In this document: positions 9,877 to 21,109 of the stretch, piece after piece
Layout of the letters: each line of letters opens with the position of its first letter
Position numbering within the stretch: position 1 is the stretch's first letter
Assembly: GCA_018823325.1 (NCBI GenBank)
Contig: JAHJIJ010000034.1
Location: 62,001 to 126,000 of the forward strand
Length of the DNA: 64,000 bases
Origin: Alphaproteobacteria bacterium
GTDB lineage: Bacteria; Pseudomonadota; Alphaproteobacteria; Sphingomonadales; Sphingomonadaceae
Direction: 5' to 3'
Program-made: the position numbers and the translations under genes
The notes under the pieces: model-generated
Told to the model about the DNA's origin: nothing
The model's database searches: none
Seen by the model: only the letters and a program-made list of their open reading frames with translations

Positions 9877-10191
9877 TCAAATGCCCGTGGTGATGTCGAT
9901 CGACTGGCCTTCGGCCAGGGTCACGACAGCCTTCTTCACGTCCGAGCGCGTGTAGGGCTTGCCCTTCCAGCGCTTCGTCTTGCCCTTCTGGACGATCGTG
10001 TTCACCGACTTGACGCTGACATTGAACAGCGCCTCGACAGCGGCCTTGATCTCGGGCTTGGAGGCGTCGCGCGCGACCTTGAACACAACCGCGTTGTGCT
10101 CGGAAACCAGCGTCGCCTTCTCGGTGATGTGCGGGGCAACGATCACGTCATAATGACGCGTCGCCACCGCTGCTGTCTGCTTCTTAGCCAT
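9877..10191 (-). CDS. rplW: 50S ribosomal protein L23
   Basis: L23 sits at the tunnel exit and docks trigger factor and SRP. The 104-residue product starts [20 protein letters not shown], with [20 protein letters not shown] and [20 protein letters not shown] as L23 signatures. The ATG at 10191 was preferred over 10224, which would add 11 unrelated residues. The chosen start overlaps the end of rplD by 8 bases. Confidence 0.95.
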   Translation of the reverse strand: MAKKQTAAVATRHYDVIVAPHITEKATLVSEHNAVVFKVARDASKPEIKAAVEALFNVSVKSVNTIVQKGKTKRWKGKPYTRSDVKKAVVTLAEGQSIDITTGI

Positions 10192-10810
10192 TAAAGCGCG
10201 CCTCCAGCTGCTCGACCGCGGCACGGGTCAGCACCAGGCTGTCCGCACGCAGGATATCGTAGACATTGGCGCCGATGGCGGGGAGCACATTGACACCGAC
10301 GAGGTTGGACGACGCCTTGGCGAAGGAGAGATTGATCGCCTCGCCGTCGATGAACAGCGCTTTGCCGAGGTTGAGCTTGGCAAGCTGACCCGCCAGTTCC
10401 CTCGTCTTGCCGTCCTTGACGTCCAGATTGTCCAGCACGGTGATCGAGCCGCCCTTCGCCTTGGCCGAAAGTGCCATCTTCAGGCCAAGCGCGCGAATCT
10501 TCTTGTTGAGCGAGTGGCCGAAGGTGCGGGCGCGCTGACCGTGCGCCTTACCACCGCCAATGAAGATCGGGGCACGGCGATCGCCATGGCGAGCCGTACC
10601 GCCGCCCTTCTGGCGACCGAACTTCTTGCCCGTGCGGGCAACGTCCGAACGCTCGCGCGTCGCAGATGCCGGGGCACGGCGCTTTTCAAGCTGCCAGGTG
10701 ACGACACGGTGCAGAATGTCCGCGCGCGGATCGAGGCCGAACACATCGTCATTCAGCTCGACATCGCCGGAGGCCTTGCCGCCGTCCAGAGTGAGAACCT
10801 TGATCTTCAT
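10184..10810 (-). CDS. rplD: 50S ribosomal protein L4
   Basis: L4 lines the exit tunnel and in E. coli also represses the S10 operon. The 208-residue product includes [29 protein letters not shown] tunnel-loop sequence (about residues 59-83) and the C-terminal [20 protein letters not shown] helix. Whether L4 acts on the structured leaders upstream of rpsJ or rplC is an open question. Confidence 0.97.
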   Translation of the reverse strand: MKIKVLTLDGGKASGDVELNDDVFGLDPRADILHRVVTWQLEKRRAPASATRERSDVARTGKKFGRQKGGGTARHGDRRAPIFIGGGKAHGQRARTFGHSLNKKIRALGLKMALSAKAKGGSITVLDNLDVKDGKTRELAGQLAKLNLGKALFIDGEAINLSFAKASSNLVGVNVLPAIGANVYDILRADSLVLTRAAVEQLEARFNG

Positions 10811-10813
10811 GAC

Positions 10814-11572
10814 TTAGCCCTCCTGGCCTTCAGTGGCCTCGGGCGCCGCGACGTCCTCAGCAGGCGTGTCGGCAGGAGCCTCGGCATTGTTGTTCGCAGC
10901 CGACTTGATGCTGGCCGGATAAGGCGCATCCGCCGGACGGGCGACCTTGACGGCGTCCTTCACGAGCAGCCAAGCGCCCTTCGAGCCGGGTACGCTGCCT
11001 TTTACGAAGAGGAGGCCGCGCTCAACATCGGTGCCAACTATTTCGAGATTTTGCTGCGTGCGCTGACGGTCGCCCATGTGGCCGGCCATCTTCTTGTTCT
11101 TGAACACGCGACCCGGATCCTGACGGTTACCCGTCGAACCATGGGCACGGTGGCTGATCGAAACGCCGTGCGTGGCACGCATACCGCCGAAGCCCCAGCG
11201 CTTCATGGCGCCGGCAAAGCCCTTGCCCTGCGTTTGACCGGTCACGTCGACGAGCTGGCCAGTGATGAAATGATCGGCAGCGATTTCCGCGCCAACATCG
11301 AGCAGCGCATCCTCGGCCACGCGGAACTCGACGACCTGCGCCTTGGGTTCCACCTGAGCCTTGGCAAAGTGCTCGCGCTGCGGCTTGGCGACATTCTTCG
11401 CCTTCGCAACGCCGGCACCCAGCTGCACGGCCACATAGCCGTCCTTATCCATTTCGCGACGGGAAATGACCTGATTGCCTTCGAGCGCCAGAACGGTGAC
11501 GGGCACATGGCGGCCATCATCCTGGAACAGGCGGGTCATACCCACTTTTTTCGCGATCACGCCGGTACGCAT
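10814..11572 (-). CDS. rplC: 50S ribosomal protein L3
   Basis: L3 is an early assembly protein near the peptidyl transferase centre. The product from [20 protein letters not shown] is 252 residues; the conserved [21 protein letters not shown] block is present. The last ~35 residues form an Ala/Glu/Pro-rich acidic tail beyond the normal L3 length of about 210. An in-frame upstream ATG at 11803 would add 77 non-homologous residues across a structured leader and was rejected. GGAGG (11581-11585) lies 8 bases before the chosen ATG. Confidence 0.95.
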   Translation of the reverse strand: MRTGVIAKKVGMTRLFQDDGRHVPVTVLALEGNQVISRREMDKDGYVAVQLGAGVAKAKNVAKPQREHFAKAQVEPKAQVVEFRVAEDALLDVGAEIAADHFITGQLVDVTGQTQGKGFAGAMKRWGFGGMRATHGVSISHRAHGSTGNRQDPGRVFKNKKMAGHMGDRQRTQQNLEIVGTDVERGLLFVKGSVPGSKGAWLLVKDAVKVARPADAPYPASIKSAANNNAEAPADTPAEDVAAPEATEGQEG

Positions 11573-11592
11573 GATCCAATCCTCCAATAGAG

Positions 11593-11613
11593 GCCCCTGC
11601 AAAATGCGGGGGC
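11593..11613 (-). promoter_or_regulatory. Hairpin just upstream of the rplC ribosome-binding site
   Basis: On the minus strand GCCCCCGCA, TTT and TGCAGGGGC form a 9-bp stem (one G-T pair) with a 3-base loop. It ends 7 bases before the GGAGG of rplC, so it could affect ribosome access or protect a processed 5' end. It has no U-tract and is unlikely to be a terminator on its own. Confidence 0.5.
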
Positions 11614-11623
11614 TTATCCAACG

Positions 11624-11656
11624 AAAAAGACTGCCGAGGCCCGAGGACCTGAGCAG
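11624..11656 (-). terminator. Terminator-like hairpin in the rpsJ-rplC leader
   Basis: Read on the minus strand, CTGC-TC-AGGTC-CTCG-GGCCT-CG-GCAG folds into a stem with a small internal loop and a CTCG tip (11631-11656), followed by TC and five T residues (11624-11628). This has the layout of an intrinsic terminator or attenuator inside the 237-base gap between rpsJ and rplC, where genes are normally almost adjacent. Confidence 0.5.
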
Positions 11657-11809
11657 CCAACCCGATTTTGCGATGCGTCCCCCCGTCCGGGTTGGATGCT
11701 TCCGGACCCTCGACAAGCGAGGCGGAAACGACGGAGGACGCTGCCCGGCCGAAGCCGGCGGTATCCAAATGTCCCGCAGGGCGACCCGGAGGTCACCCTG
11801 CAATGGCCA

Positions 11810-12121
11810 TCAGGCCAGTTTAATCTCGACGTTCACGCCGGCAGCCAGATCGAGCTTCATCAGCGCATCAACGGTCTGCGGGGTCGGCTGCACGATATCA
11901 AGCATACGCTTGTAGGTGCGAACCTCGAACTGCTCACGGCTCTTCTTATCGATGTGAGGCCCACGGTTCACCGTGAACTTCTCGATACGCGTCGGCAGCG
12001 GAATAGGACCGCGAATAAGAGCACCCGTACGACGAGCGGTATCGGCGATGTCGCCGGTCGCCTGATCCAGCACACGATGATCGAATGCCTTCAGACGAAT
12101 ACGGATATTCTGCGTTTCCAT
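11810..12121 (-). CDS. rpsJ: 30S ribosomal protein S10
   Basis: S10 is a small-subunit head protein and transcription antitermination factor NusE. The 103-residue product starts [20 protein letters not shown] and contains [21 protein letters not shown] and the terminal VNVEIKLA. A longer reading from 12148 adds nine residues without homology and was rejected. The gene is isolated by unusually long gaps: 144 bases from tuf and 237 bases from rplC, both holding terminator-like hairpins. Confidence 0.96.
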   Translation of the reverse strand: METQNIRIRLKAFDHRVLDQATGDIADTARRTGALIRGPIPLPTRIEKFTVNRGPHIDKKSREQFEVRTYKRMLDIVQPTPQTVDALMKLDLAAGVNVEIKLA

Positions 12122-12143
12122 GTCCACTAACCGATGTGAAAGA

Positions 12144-12213
12144 GCCAAAACAAAACCGCTTCACCCTGACGGCCCCGGTGCCGGTTCGGCACTCACGAGC
12201 CCGCGAGAAGCGG
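12144..12213 (-). terminator. Terminator-like hairpin immediately upstream of rpsJ
   Basis: On the minus strand CCGCTTC pairs with GAAGCGG (12207-12213 with 12156-12162) and encloses a second 6-bp stem, GTGCCG/CGGCAC, closed by a 3-base loop (12178-12192). TTTTGTTTT follows (12147-12155). Only about 25 bases separate the T-tract from the rpsJ start. It may be an intrinsic terminator or an S10 leader attenuator. Confidence 0.5.
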
Positions 12214-12215
12214 CC

Positions 12216-12253
12216 AAAAAAGCAGGCCGCTCGAATCACCTGATCCGAGCGGC
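12216..12253 (-). terminator. Intrinsic terminator candidate after tuf
   Basis: On the minus strand GCCGCTCG (12246-12253) pairs perfectly with CGAGCGGC (12226-12233) around a 12-base loop, followed by CTGC and six T residues (12216-12221). It begins 12 bases after the tuf stop. It would end or attenuate transcription from the str operon before rpsJ. Confidence 0.65.
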
Positions 12254-12265
12254 TCGCTGCCTATA

Positions 12266-13456
12266 TTACTTCTGGATGGTTGCGACAACCCCAGAACCGA
12301 CCGTGCGGCCACCTTCGCGAATAGCGAAGCGCAGACCCGGGTCCATCGCGATCGGCGCGATGAGCTTGACGGCCAGCTTCACGTTGTCGCCAGGCATAAC
12401 CATCTCGGTGCCCTCGGGAAGAACGACCTCGCCAGTCACGTCCGTCGTACGGAAGTAGAACTGGGGACGATAGTTCGCGAAGAACGGCGTGTGACGGCCA
12501 CCCTCGTCCTTAGAAAGGACATAGACCTCGGCCTCGAACTCGGTGTGCGGATTGACCGAACCCGGCTTGGCCAGAACCTGACCACGCTCGACTTCTTCAC
12601 GGCCAACGCCACGGATCAGCGCGCCGATGTTATCGCCAGCCTCACCCTGATCGAGCAGCTTGCGGAACATTTCCACGCCGGTGACAACCGTCTTCTTGGT
12701 GGGCTTGAGGCCGACGATCTCGACTTCCTCACCAACCTTCACGATGCCGGTCTCGACGCGACCGGTCACAACCGTACCACGACCCGAGATCGAGAACACG
12801 TCTTCGATCGGCATCAGGAAGGGCTTGTCAACCGGGCGGGCCGGCTGCGGGATGTAGGCATCAACGGCATCCATGAGCGCCTTGATCGAATCCTTGCCGA
12901 TCGCGTCGTCACGACCTTCAAGAGCGGCCAGAGCCGAACCCTTGACGATGGGAATGTCATCACCCGGGAAGTCGTAGCTGGAGAGCAGCTCGCGCACTTC
13001 GAGTTCGACGAGCTCAAGGAGCTCCTCGTCATCGACCTGATCGACCTTGTTCATGTACACGACGAGGGCAGGCACACCGACCTGACGAGCAAGCAGGATG
13101 TGCTCGCGGGTCTGCGGCATCGGGCCGTCAGCAGCGTTCACCACCAGGATCGCACCGTCCATCTGGGCGGCACCGGTGATCATGTTCTTCACATAGTCAG
13201 CGTGGCCCGGGCAGTCGACGTGCGCATAGTGACGGGCACCCGTCTCATACTCAACGTGAGCGGTCGAGATGGTGATGCCGCGCTCGCGCTCCTCGGGAGC
13301 CTTGTCGATGTTGGCATAATCGGTGAACGTGGCGCCACCGGTCTCGGCCAGCACCTTGGTGATGGCGGCGGTCAGCGTGGTCTTGCCATGGTCGACGTGA
13401 CCGATGGTGCCGATGTTGCAGTGCGGCTTGTTCCGCTCGAATTTAGCCTTAGCCAT
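12266..13456 (-). CDS. tuf: Elongation factor Tu
   Basis: EF-Tu is the GTPase that delivers aminoacyl-tRNA to the ribosome. The 396-residue product starts [21 protein letters not shown] motifs are visible: GHVDHGKT (P-loop, residues 19-26), DCPGHADY (about 81-88) and NKVD (about 136-139). Length is standard. An AGGTAGGA ribosome-binding site precedes the ATG. It follows fusA by 106 bases. Only one tuf copy lies in the window; many bacteria carry a second elsewhere. Confidence 0.98.
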   Translation of the reverse strand: MAKAKFERNKPHCNIGTIGHVDHGKTTLTAAITKVLAETGGATFTDYANIDKAPEERERGITISTAHVEYETGARHYAHVDCPGHADYVKNMITGAAQMDGAILVVNAADGPMPQTREHILLARQVGVPALVVYMNKVDQVDDEELLELVELEVRELLSSYDFPGDDIPIVKGSALAALEGRDDAIGKDSIKALMDAVDAYIPQPARPVDKPFLMPIEDVFSISGRGTVVTGRVETGIVKVGEEVEIVGLKPTKKTVVTGVEMFRKLLDQGEAGDNIGALIRGVGREEVERGQVLAKPGSVNPHTEFEAEVYVLSKDEGGRHTPFFANYRPQFYFRTTDVTGEVVLPEGTEMVMPGDNVKLAVKLIAPIAMDPGLRFAIREGGRTVGSGVVATIQK

Positions 13457-13562
13457 TTCCTACCTCTTTTCGCTCAATAGCTTGGGTTCAACCGCTCGGG
13501 GAAGCCTCGCGAAGGCGCCCCCATAACAGCAAATTTACATAAATCCAGATGAAAGTGCCGGC

Positions 13563-15656
<2,094 letters not shown>

Positions 15657-15761
15657 GATCTTTACTCCATTGCCGGCGTGCGGCGGGGCTGCGGTCTGAA
15701 ACGGTCCTCTCCGTTCGAGCCGGCTCGGCGTGGACCCGTTTCCCCATGCCATGGAGAACAG

Positions 15762-15786
15762 CCCTTCGACAGGCCCGAGTGAACGG
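15762..15786. repeat. Possible short sphingomonad dispersed repeat
   Basis: The 25-base segment in the rpsG-fusA gap begins CCCTTCGACAGGCCCGAG and ends TGAACGG. From memory it resembles the dispersed CCCTTCGACAGGCTCAG-type element often seen between sphingomonad genes. A weaker look-alike (CCCTCGACAAGCGAGGCGG) occurs near 11708 in the rpsJ-rplC gap. Only one good copy is visible here, so the repeat status rests on recollection. Confidence 0.35.
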
Positions 15787-15839
15787 CGGTGCAGGATGCC
15801 GGGACCGTCAATCGTCGGCCCCGGCTCCCAATATAGTAC

Positions 15840-16310
15840 TTACCAGCGGTAATGCGAGAAGGCGCGGTTGGCTTCCGCCATCCGGTGCGTGTCTTCACGC
15901 TTCTTCACGGCATTGCCGCGGTTGTTGGCAGCATCCAGAAGCTCGCCGGAAAGACGTGCGGCCATCGTGGTCTCACTGCGGCTGCGCGCCGCATTGATGA
16001 GCCAGCGAATGGCCAGCGCCTGGGCGCGCTCGGGGCGCACTTCGACCGGGACCTGATAGGTCGCACCACCAACACGGCGGCTGCGGACCTCGATGCCCGG
16101 CTTCACATTATTGAGCGCATCATGAAAGACCGAGATCGGATCCTTCTTGGCGCGGGTTTCGACGGTTGCGAGCGCACCATAGACGATCTGCTCTGCGACC
16201 GCCTTCTTGCCATCGTACATGACGCTGTTCATGAACTTGGAAAGAACCTGATCCCCATACTGAGGATCGGGCAGGATGACGCGCTTTTCGGGGCGACGAC
16301 GACGTGACAT
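15840..16310 (-). CDS. rpsG: 30S ribosomal protein S7
   Basis: S7 is a primary binder of the 16S rRNA 3' domain. The 156-residue product starts [20 protein letters not shown] and contains the [20 protein letters not shown] block and the [20 protein letters not shown] end, all canonical. It is 18 bases downstream of rpsL. A 183-base gap separates it from fusA. Confidence 0.97.
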   Translation of the reverse strand: MSRRRRPEKRVILPDPQYGDQVLSKFMNSVMYDGKKAVAEQIVYGALATVETRAKKDPISVFHDALNNVKPGIEVRSRRVGGATYQVPVEVRPERAQALAIRWLINAARSRSETTMAARLSGELLDAANNRGNAVKKREDTHRMAEANRAFSHYRW

Positions 16311-16328
16311 ATCTCTGTTCTCCCCTGC

Positions 16329-16700
16329 TTACTTCGGACGCTTCGAGCCGTACTTGGAACGGCTCTGCTTGCGATCCTTGACGCCCTGGGTATCCAGAAC
16401 GCCGCGAAGAACGTGATAGCGCACACCGGGAAGGTCGCGCACACGGCCGCCACGAATCAGCACGACGCTGTGTTCCTGGAGGTTGTGGCCTTCGCCCGGA
16501 ATGTAGCTGATGACCTCACGGCTGTTGGTAAGGCGCACCTTGCAGACCTTACGCAGAGCCGAGTTCGGCTTCTTCGGGGTCACAGTGTAGACACGGGTGC
16601 AGACGCCGCGCTTCTGCGGGTTCTGCTCCATCGCAGGGACCTTGCTCTTGGCCTTCTGCGGCTCGCGGCCCTTGCGGACCAGCTGGTTGATCGTTGGCAT
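16329..16700 (-). CDS. rpsL: 30S ribosomal protein S12
   Basis: S12 shapes the decoding centre. The 123-residue product starts [20 protein letters not shown]. The loops known for streptomycin-resistance changes read [11 protein letters not shown] and [14 protein letters not shown], the usual drug-sensitive forms. A four-residue upstream ATG (16712) is possible but non-standard. It is the first gene of the minus-strand superoperon; a well-formed promoter lies about 220 bases upstream. Confidence 0.97.
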   Translation of the reverse strand: MPTINQLVRKGREPQKAKSKVPAMEQNPQKRGVCTRVYTVTPKKPNSALRKVCKVRLTNSREVISYIPGEGHNLQEHSVVLIRGGRVRDLPGVRYHVLRGVLDTQGVKDRKQSRSKYGSKRPK

Positions 16701-17034
16701 GAAGCCCTTCACCTTTTTCAGTTACTTTGCCGTCCGCAAGACTTGAGTCGCACGCGCACCGGCCGAAACCAGCATTCAAACGACAAGGGACCCGGCGGTC
16801 GCAAAACGACCTCCTGGCCCCGCAAGAGCATAGGCAATGTTCAAGCTCTGTATGACCCAGCGACGAGCGACCGAATCCTTGTGAAAGCACAGGTTGCGGG
16901 CCGCGAGGCAGGCGGGCCTATACAGAGAGGCCGAGGAGCGGTCAAGCGCAGCGCCATGCCGTGCGGCAGCCAGATCAGGATTCTCCGCGTCACGCTCTTT
17001 GCTCATTGCAGCATACCGGCTAGAGCCCGCTTCC
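16701..17034. other. Divergent intergenic region between rpsL and ubiE
   Basis: This 334-base stretch has no convincing gene. It holds the rpsL promoter (16917-16945) and a roughly 210-base untranslated leader for rpsL. The leader includes a small GGTCG/CGACC hairpin at 16797-16811 with a 5-base loop. Control signals for ubiE on the other strand should also lie here, but no clear promoter was recognised. Confidence 0.7.
16917..16945 (-). promoter_or_regulatory. Sigma-70-type promoter for rpsL operon
   Basis: On the minus strand TTGACC (16940-16945) and TATAGG (16917-16922) are separated by exactly 17 bases. Five of six -35 bases and four of six -10 bases match the consensus. Transcription would start near 16910, giving a leader of about 210 bases before rpsL. 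Its position upstream of the first superoperon gene supports the call. Confidence 0.7.
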
Positions 17035-17766
17035 ATGAGCGAGACAGTATCATTCGGCTATCGCGAGGTAGCGCCCGAGGAGAAGACGAAGCTGGTCGGC
17101 GACGTCTTCTCCAATGTCGCCCGCAACTACGACATCATGAACGATGCGATGTCCGGCGGGATGCACCGGCTCTGGAAGGACCAGTTCGTCCGCCGCGTGA
17201 AGCCGCGCAAGGGAGAGGCGATCCTCGACATGGCCGGTGGCACTGGCGACATCGCCTTCCGCATGGCGAAACACGGCGCCCGCGTGACGGTCAGCGACAT
17301 CAATGAGGACATGCTTGCAGTCGGCATGAGCCGCGCCGCAAAGCAGGGGGTTGAGGGACTGATCTGGCAACCGCAAAATGCCGAGCGACTGACGTGTGAT
17401 GACCGGTGCTTCGATGCCTATACAATTGCCTTCGGCATTCGCAACGTAACCGACATTCCCGCCGCGTTGCGCGAGGCGCACCGTGTGCTGAAATATGGTG
17501 GGCGCTTCTTCTGCCTGGAATTCTCCAGCACGACATGGCCCGGCTTCGGCGACATTTACGACAGCTATTCGCACAAGCTGGTCCCCAAGCTGGGCAAGCT
17601 GATCGCCGGCGATGAAGAGAGCTACCGCTACCTCATCGAATCGATCCGCCGCTTCCCGGATATGCCCGGCTTCGCTCGCATGATCGAGGAGGCCGGCTTC
17701 ACGCAAGTGAAGGCCGAGCCGATCATGGGCGGGCTCGTCGCCATTCACTCGGGCTGGAAGGCATGA
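17035..17766 (+). CDS. ubiE: Ubiquinone/menaquinone biosynthesis methyltransferase UbiE
   Basis: UbiE is the SAM-dependent C-methyltransferase of ubiquinone synthesis. The 243-residue product from MSETVSFGYREVAPEEKTKL has the family signature YDIMNDAMSGGMHRLWK (32-48) and the SAM-binding LDMAGGTGDIAF (64-75). A longer ORF from 16894 adds 47 residues lacking homology and runs through the rpsL promoter, so the ATG at 17035 is preferred. It is followed by ubiB 31 bases downstream, a common pairing. Confidence 0.96.
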   Translation: MSETVSFGYREVAPEEKTKLVGDVFSNVARNYDIMNDAMSGGMHRLWKDQFVRRVKPRKGEAILDMAGGTGDIAFRMAKHGARVTVSDINEDMLAVGMSRAAKQGVEGLIWQPQNAERLTCDDRCFDAYTIAFGIRNVTDIPAALREAHRVLKYGGRFFCLEFSSTTWPGFGDIYDSYSHKLVPKLGKLIAGDEESYRYLIESIRRFPDMPGFARMIEEAGFTQVKAEPIMGGLVAIHSGWKA

Positions 17767-17797
17767 GGCCGGTACAGGCTCCACCCGCTCACCGAAA

Positions 17798-19351
17798 ATG
17801 CGGGGCTGTGCAGTGACGGCTCACATCACGCATCTTTGGCGCCTTTTGACATGGGGCCGCACCCTGGCCCGCCATGGCGCGCTGCGCGGCATCGAAATGG
17901 ATCGCAACACCCCGCCGCCCGTCCGTCGACTTGCACGGCTGGCAAGGTTCGGTGCGCGCGTGCCGAAGGAGCCGCGCTATGCGGAAGCGTTCCAGGCCAT
18001 CGGCCCGGCCGCGATAAAGCTCGGACAATCGCTCGCGACGCGTCCCGACCTCGTCGGCGAGGATGCCGCACGCGATCTCCTGTCGCTGCAGGACGCGCTG
18101 CCGCCTGTGCCCTTCTCGGCCATCCGCGCCGACATCGAGTCGAGCTTCGGGCGACCGCTCGAGGCAATCTATGCCAGCGTGGATGAGCAGGCCGTGGGCG
18201 CTGCATCCATTGCGCAGGTGCATCGGGCGGTGACCACGGACGGGCGCGCGGTTGCCATCAAGGTACTGCGGCCCGGCATTCGTGAGCGGTTCAATCGCGA
18301 TATCGACACCTATGAATGGGCGGCGGCGCATCTTGAGCAACTGGGTGGCGAGGCCTCCCGTCTCCGCCCGCGGCTGGTGGTCGCCAATCTGAAGCGCTGG
18401 ACCGCCCGGGAACTGGATCTGCGGCGCGAGGCTGCTTCCGCATCCGAACTGGCCGAAGCCATGGCCGCGGTGCCGCGATATCGCATTCCTGAAATCGACT
18501 GGGACCGCACCAATGGCCGAGTGATGACGCTCGAATGGATCGACGGCATCAAGATCAGCGACCGTGCTGCGCTGATCGCCGCCGGGCATGATCTCACCGA
18601 TCTCGCCGCGCGCCTGGTCAACACCTTCCTGCGGCAGGCGATTGCGGACGGATTCTTCCATGCCGACATGCATCAGGGCAATCTCTTCGTGCAGGCCGAT
18701 GGCACCATCGTCGCCATCGACTTCGGCATCATGGGACGAATCGATCGCCGTGCGCGCTTGTGGCTGGCAGAAATCCTCTACGGCCTGATCACGGGCAATT
18801 ACCGGCGTGTGGCGGAAATCCACTTTGAAGCGCAATATGTGCCCGCGCATCACAATGTCGGCGAGTTCGCGACCGCCTTGCGCGCCGTCGGTGAGCCGAT
18901 GCGGGGCAAGCCGGTCAGCGAGTTGTCAGTTGGGCAAATGCTCGACGGGCTGTTCGCGATCACGCGCGATTTCGACATGCAGACCCAACCCCATCTGCTG
19001 CTGCTGCAAAAGACAATGGTGATGGTCGAAGGCGTGGCGACCATGCTCGACCCTGACATCAACATGTGGGACGTCTCCGGCCCTTATGTGAAGAGTTGGC
19101 TGCGCGACGAACTTGGCCCGGAAGCGAAGGTGGCTGATTCGATCCACGAAACCATGGACACGATCCGCCGCCTGCCCGGCCTCGTCCGCCGGCTGGAGGA
19201 TGCCTTCCCCGAGCCGGGCGGGGCACCGCCACCTCCGCCGCTGCCTGAGGTGAAGCTGGTGCAGGTGAAGGTCGGCTGGTTCTGGCGCTATGCCGGTGTG
19301 GCGATCATAGCGGCAGCTGCAGGCGCGGCGGCAATGGCGCTGCTGGTTTGA
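17798..19351 (+). CDS. ubiB: UbiB-type atypical kinase/ATPase for ubiquinone synthesis
   Basis: UbiB is an ABC1/ADCK-family protein needed for ubiquinone synthesis and is thought to act as an ATPase. Seen in 517 residues: the KxGQ motif (AIKLGQ, 72-77), the Ala-rich nucleotide loop (VGAASIAQVH, 133-142) followed by VAIK (K155), HADMHQGNLF (288-297), the metal-binding DFG (309-310 region) and a C-terminal hydrophobic helix (about 496-517). The start is uncertain: a GTG at 17813 would give a start TAHITHLWRLL closer to relatives. Confidence 0.95.
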   Translation: MRGCAVTAHITHLWRLLTWGRTLARHGALRGIEMDRNTPPPVRRLARLARFGARVPKEPRYAEAFQAIGPAAIKLGQSLATRPDLVGEDAARDLLSLQDALPPVPFSAIRADIESSFGRPLEAIYASVDEQAVGAASIAQVHRAVTTDGRAVAIKVLRPGIRERFNRDIDTYEWAAAHLEQLGGEASRLRPRLVVANLKRWTARELDLRREAASASELAEAMAAVPRYRIPEIDWDRTNGRVMTLEWIDGIKISDRAALIAAGHDLTDLAARLVNTFLRQAIADGFFHADMHQGNLFVQADGTIVAIDFGIMGRIDRRARLWLAEILYGLITGNYRRVAEIHFEAQYVPAHHNVGEFATALRAVGEPMRGKPVSELSVGQMLDGLFAITRDFDMQTQPHLLLLQKTMVMVEGVATMLDPDINMWDVSGPYVKSWLRDELGPEAKVADSIHETMDTIRRLPGLVRRLEDAFPEPGGAPPPPPLPEVKLVQVKVGWFWRYAGVAIIAAAAGAAAMALLV

Positions 19352-19403
19352 GCAGCCCCTCACGCGGCTAGCCGGACAGTTGCCGAAGGACTATGGTGGC
19401 ATC

Positions 19404-20657
19404 ATGACCCAGCGCATCCTCCTCATCGTCTCCGGCGGTATCGCGGCCTACAAGGCACTGGAGCTGGTGCGTCTGCTCAAGGGCAAGGGGCTTGCAGTCC
19501 GCGCGCTGCTGACGGATTCGGCCACGAAATTCGTGACGCCGCTCTCCTTCGGCGTGCTCACCGAGGACCATGTCTATGGCGACATGTTCGACCTCAAGGA
19601 AGAACGCGAGATCGGCCACATCCAGCTTTCCCGCGAGGCCGACCTGATCGTCGTCGCGCCGGCGACCGCAAACATTCTTGCGAAGATGGCGACCGGTATT
19701 GCCGACGATCTCGCCACCACCGTACTGCTCGCCACGGACAAGCCGGTCCTCGCGGTGCCCGCGATGAATGTCCGCATGTGGCATCACAAGGCCACACAGC
19801 GAAATCTCGTTACGCTGCGGGCCGATGGCATCCACATCTTGGAGCCGGATGTGGGTGCGATGGCCTGCAACGAATGGGGCAAGGGCCGGCTACCCGAACC
19901 TGCCGCAATCGTGCAGGAAATCGAGCGGTTGCTGGTGGAAGCGCCGCAGCCTGCAGCCTTGCTGACCGACACCAGCCGCACGATCAACGCGCCCGACCTC
20001 AGCCATGCCAATCTCATCGGTCGGCATGTGCTGGTCACCGCAGGGCCCACACATGAACCGATCGATCCGGTGCGCTACATTGCCAATCGCTCCTCCGGCC
20101 AGCAGGGCTTTGCCATTGCCGCCGCGGCCGCGCAGGCGGGTGCGCGCGTGACACTCGTCTCGGGCCCGGTCAGCCTGCCCACTCCGCGCGGGGTCACGCG
20201 CGTTAACGTCGAGACGGCGCGGGAGATGATGGCGGCAGTCGAGGCAGCCCTGCCCGCTGATGTCGCGATCATGGTCGCAGCGGTAGCCGACTGGCGTGCT
20301 GCGGACGAAGCCGGACAGAAGCTCAAGAAGGATGGTTCTGGCCAGCCTGCCCCGCTGGCACTGGCCGAGAATCCTGACATTTTAGCTTCGCTCGCCAGGC
20401 ACGCTCAGCGCCCCGGCCTGCTCATCGGCTTTGCCGCGGAAACGGAGAAGGTCGTGGATCACGCCGTTGCCAAGCGGAGCCGCAAGGGGGCCGACTGGAT
20501 CGTCGCCAATGATGTCTCCGGGGACGTCATGGGAGGCCACAATAACGTCGTACACCTGATAAGCGAACAAGCCATCGAGAGCTGGCCTGAAATGTCAAAA
20601 GCAGCGGTCGCAAAGCGGCTCATTGAAAGGGTATCCGGTGAATTGGCCAGTCGTTGA
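19404..20657 (+). CDS. coaBC: Bifunctional phosphopantothenoylcysteine decarboxylase/synthase CoaBC
   Basis: CoaBC converts 4'-phosphopantothenate to phosphopantetheine in coenzyme A synthesis. The 417-residue product starts [20 protein letters not shown]. CoaC features: a His at about 72, PAMN (119-122) and the catalytic Cys in [13 protein letters not shown] (C155). CoaB features: [20 protein letters not shown] start, ANRSSGQQG, and the Lys-rich KLKKD. The ATG at 19404 was preferred to 19380 on homology. The end overlaps dut. Confidence 0.95.
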   Translation: MTQRILLIVSGGIAAYKALELVRLLKGKGLAVRALLTDSATKFVTPLSFGVLTEDHVYGDMFDLKEEREIGHIQLSREADLIVVAPATANILAKMATGIADDLATTVLLATDKPVLAVPAMNVRMWHHKATQRNLVTLRADGIHILEPDVGAMACNEWGKGRLPEPAAIVQEIERLLVEAPQPAALLTDTSRTINAPDLSHANLIGRHVLVTAGPTHEPIDPVRYIANRSSGQQGFAIAAAAAQAGARVTLVSGPVSLPTPRGVTRVNVETAREMMAAVEAALPADVAIMVAAVADWRAADEAGQKLKKDGSGQPAPLALAENPDILASLARHAQRPGLLIGFAAETEKVVDHAVAKRSRKGADWIVANDVSGDVMGGHNNVVHLISEQAIESWPEMSKAAVAKRLIERVSGELASR

Positions 20658-21096
20658 TATTGCAGTGAAGCGCCTGCCCCATGGCGAGGGCCTGCCACTG
20701 CCCGCTTATGCTACTGCTGGCGCGGCGGGAATGGATGTCGTTTCCGCCGAGGATGTGACGCTGCCCAGCATGGCGCGCCATGCCGTCGCGACCGGCCTTG
20801 CGATTGCCATTCCCGAGGGCTTCGAGGTGCAGGTTCGCCCGCGCTCGGGCCTCGCCCTCAAGCACGGCATAACCCTGCCGAACACCCCAGGCACCATCGA
20901 CAGCGACTATCGCGGCGAACTCAAGGTGATCCTCGTCAATCTCGGCGCCGAGCCCTTCGAGATCAAACGCGGCGACCGCATCGCCCAGCTGATCGTCGCG
21001 CCGGTGCAGGTCGGTCGCATGGTCGAGGTAGAGGACCTGGACGAGACGGTGCGCGGCGCCGGCGGCTTCGGCTCGACTGGCGTGCGGATGGTCTGA
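20638..21096 (+). CDS. dut: Deoxyuridine 5'-triphosphate nucleotidohydrolase
   Basis: dUTPase hydrolyses dUTP to dUMP, limiting uracil in DNA. All five family motifs are visible: [46 protein letters not shown] and [13 protein letters not shown] start at 20638 with AAAGGG 7 bases upstream gives 152 residues and overlaps coaBC by 20 bases; a TTG at 20623 is the alternative. The coaBC-dut pairing is common. Confidence 0.95.
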   Translation: MNWPVVDIAVKRLPHGEGLPLPAYATAGAAGMDVVSAEDVTLPSMARHAVATGLAIAIPEGFEVQVRPRSGLALKHGITLPNTPGTIDSDYRGELKVILVNLGAEPFEIKRGDRIAQLIVAPVQVGRMVEVEDLDETVRGAGGFGSTGVRMV

Positions 21097-21109
21097 TGCG
21101 GACCCGCTG

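Noticed and set aside
8642..9955. A 437-codon plus-strand frame opposite rplB, rpsS and rplV
   Set aside because: Same codon-bias artefact; it spans several real genes and has no recognisable domain.
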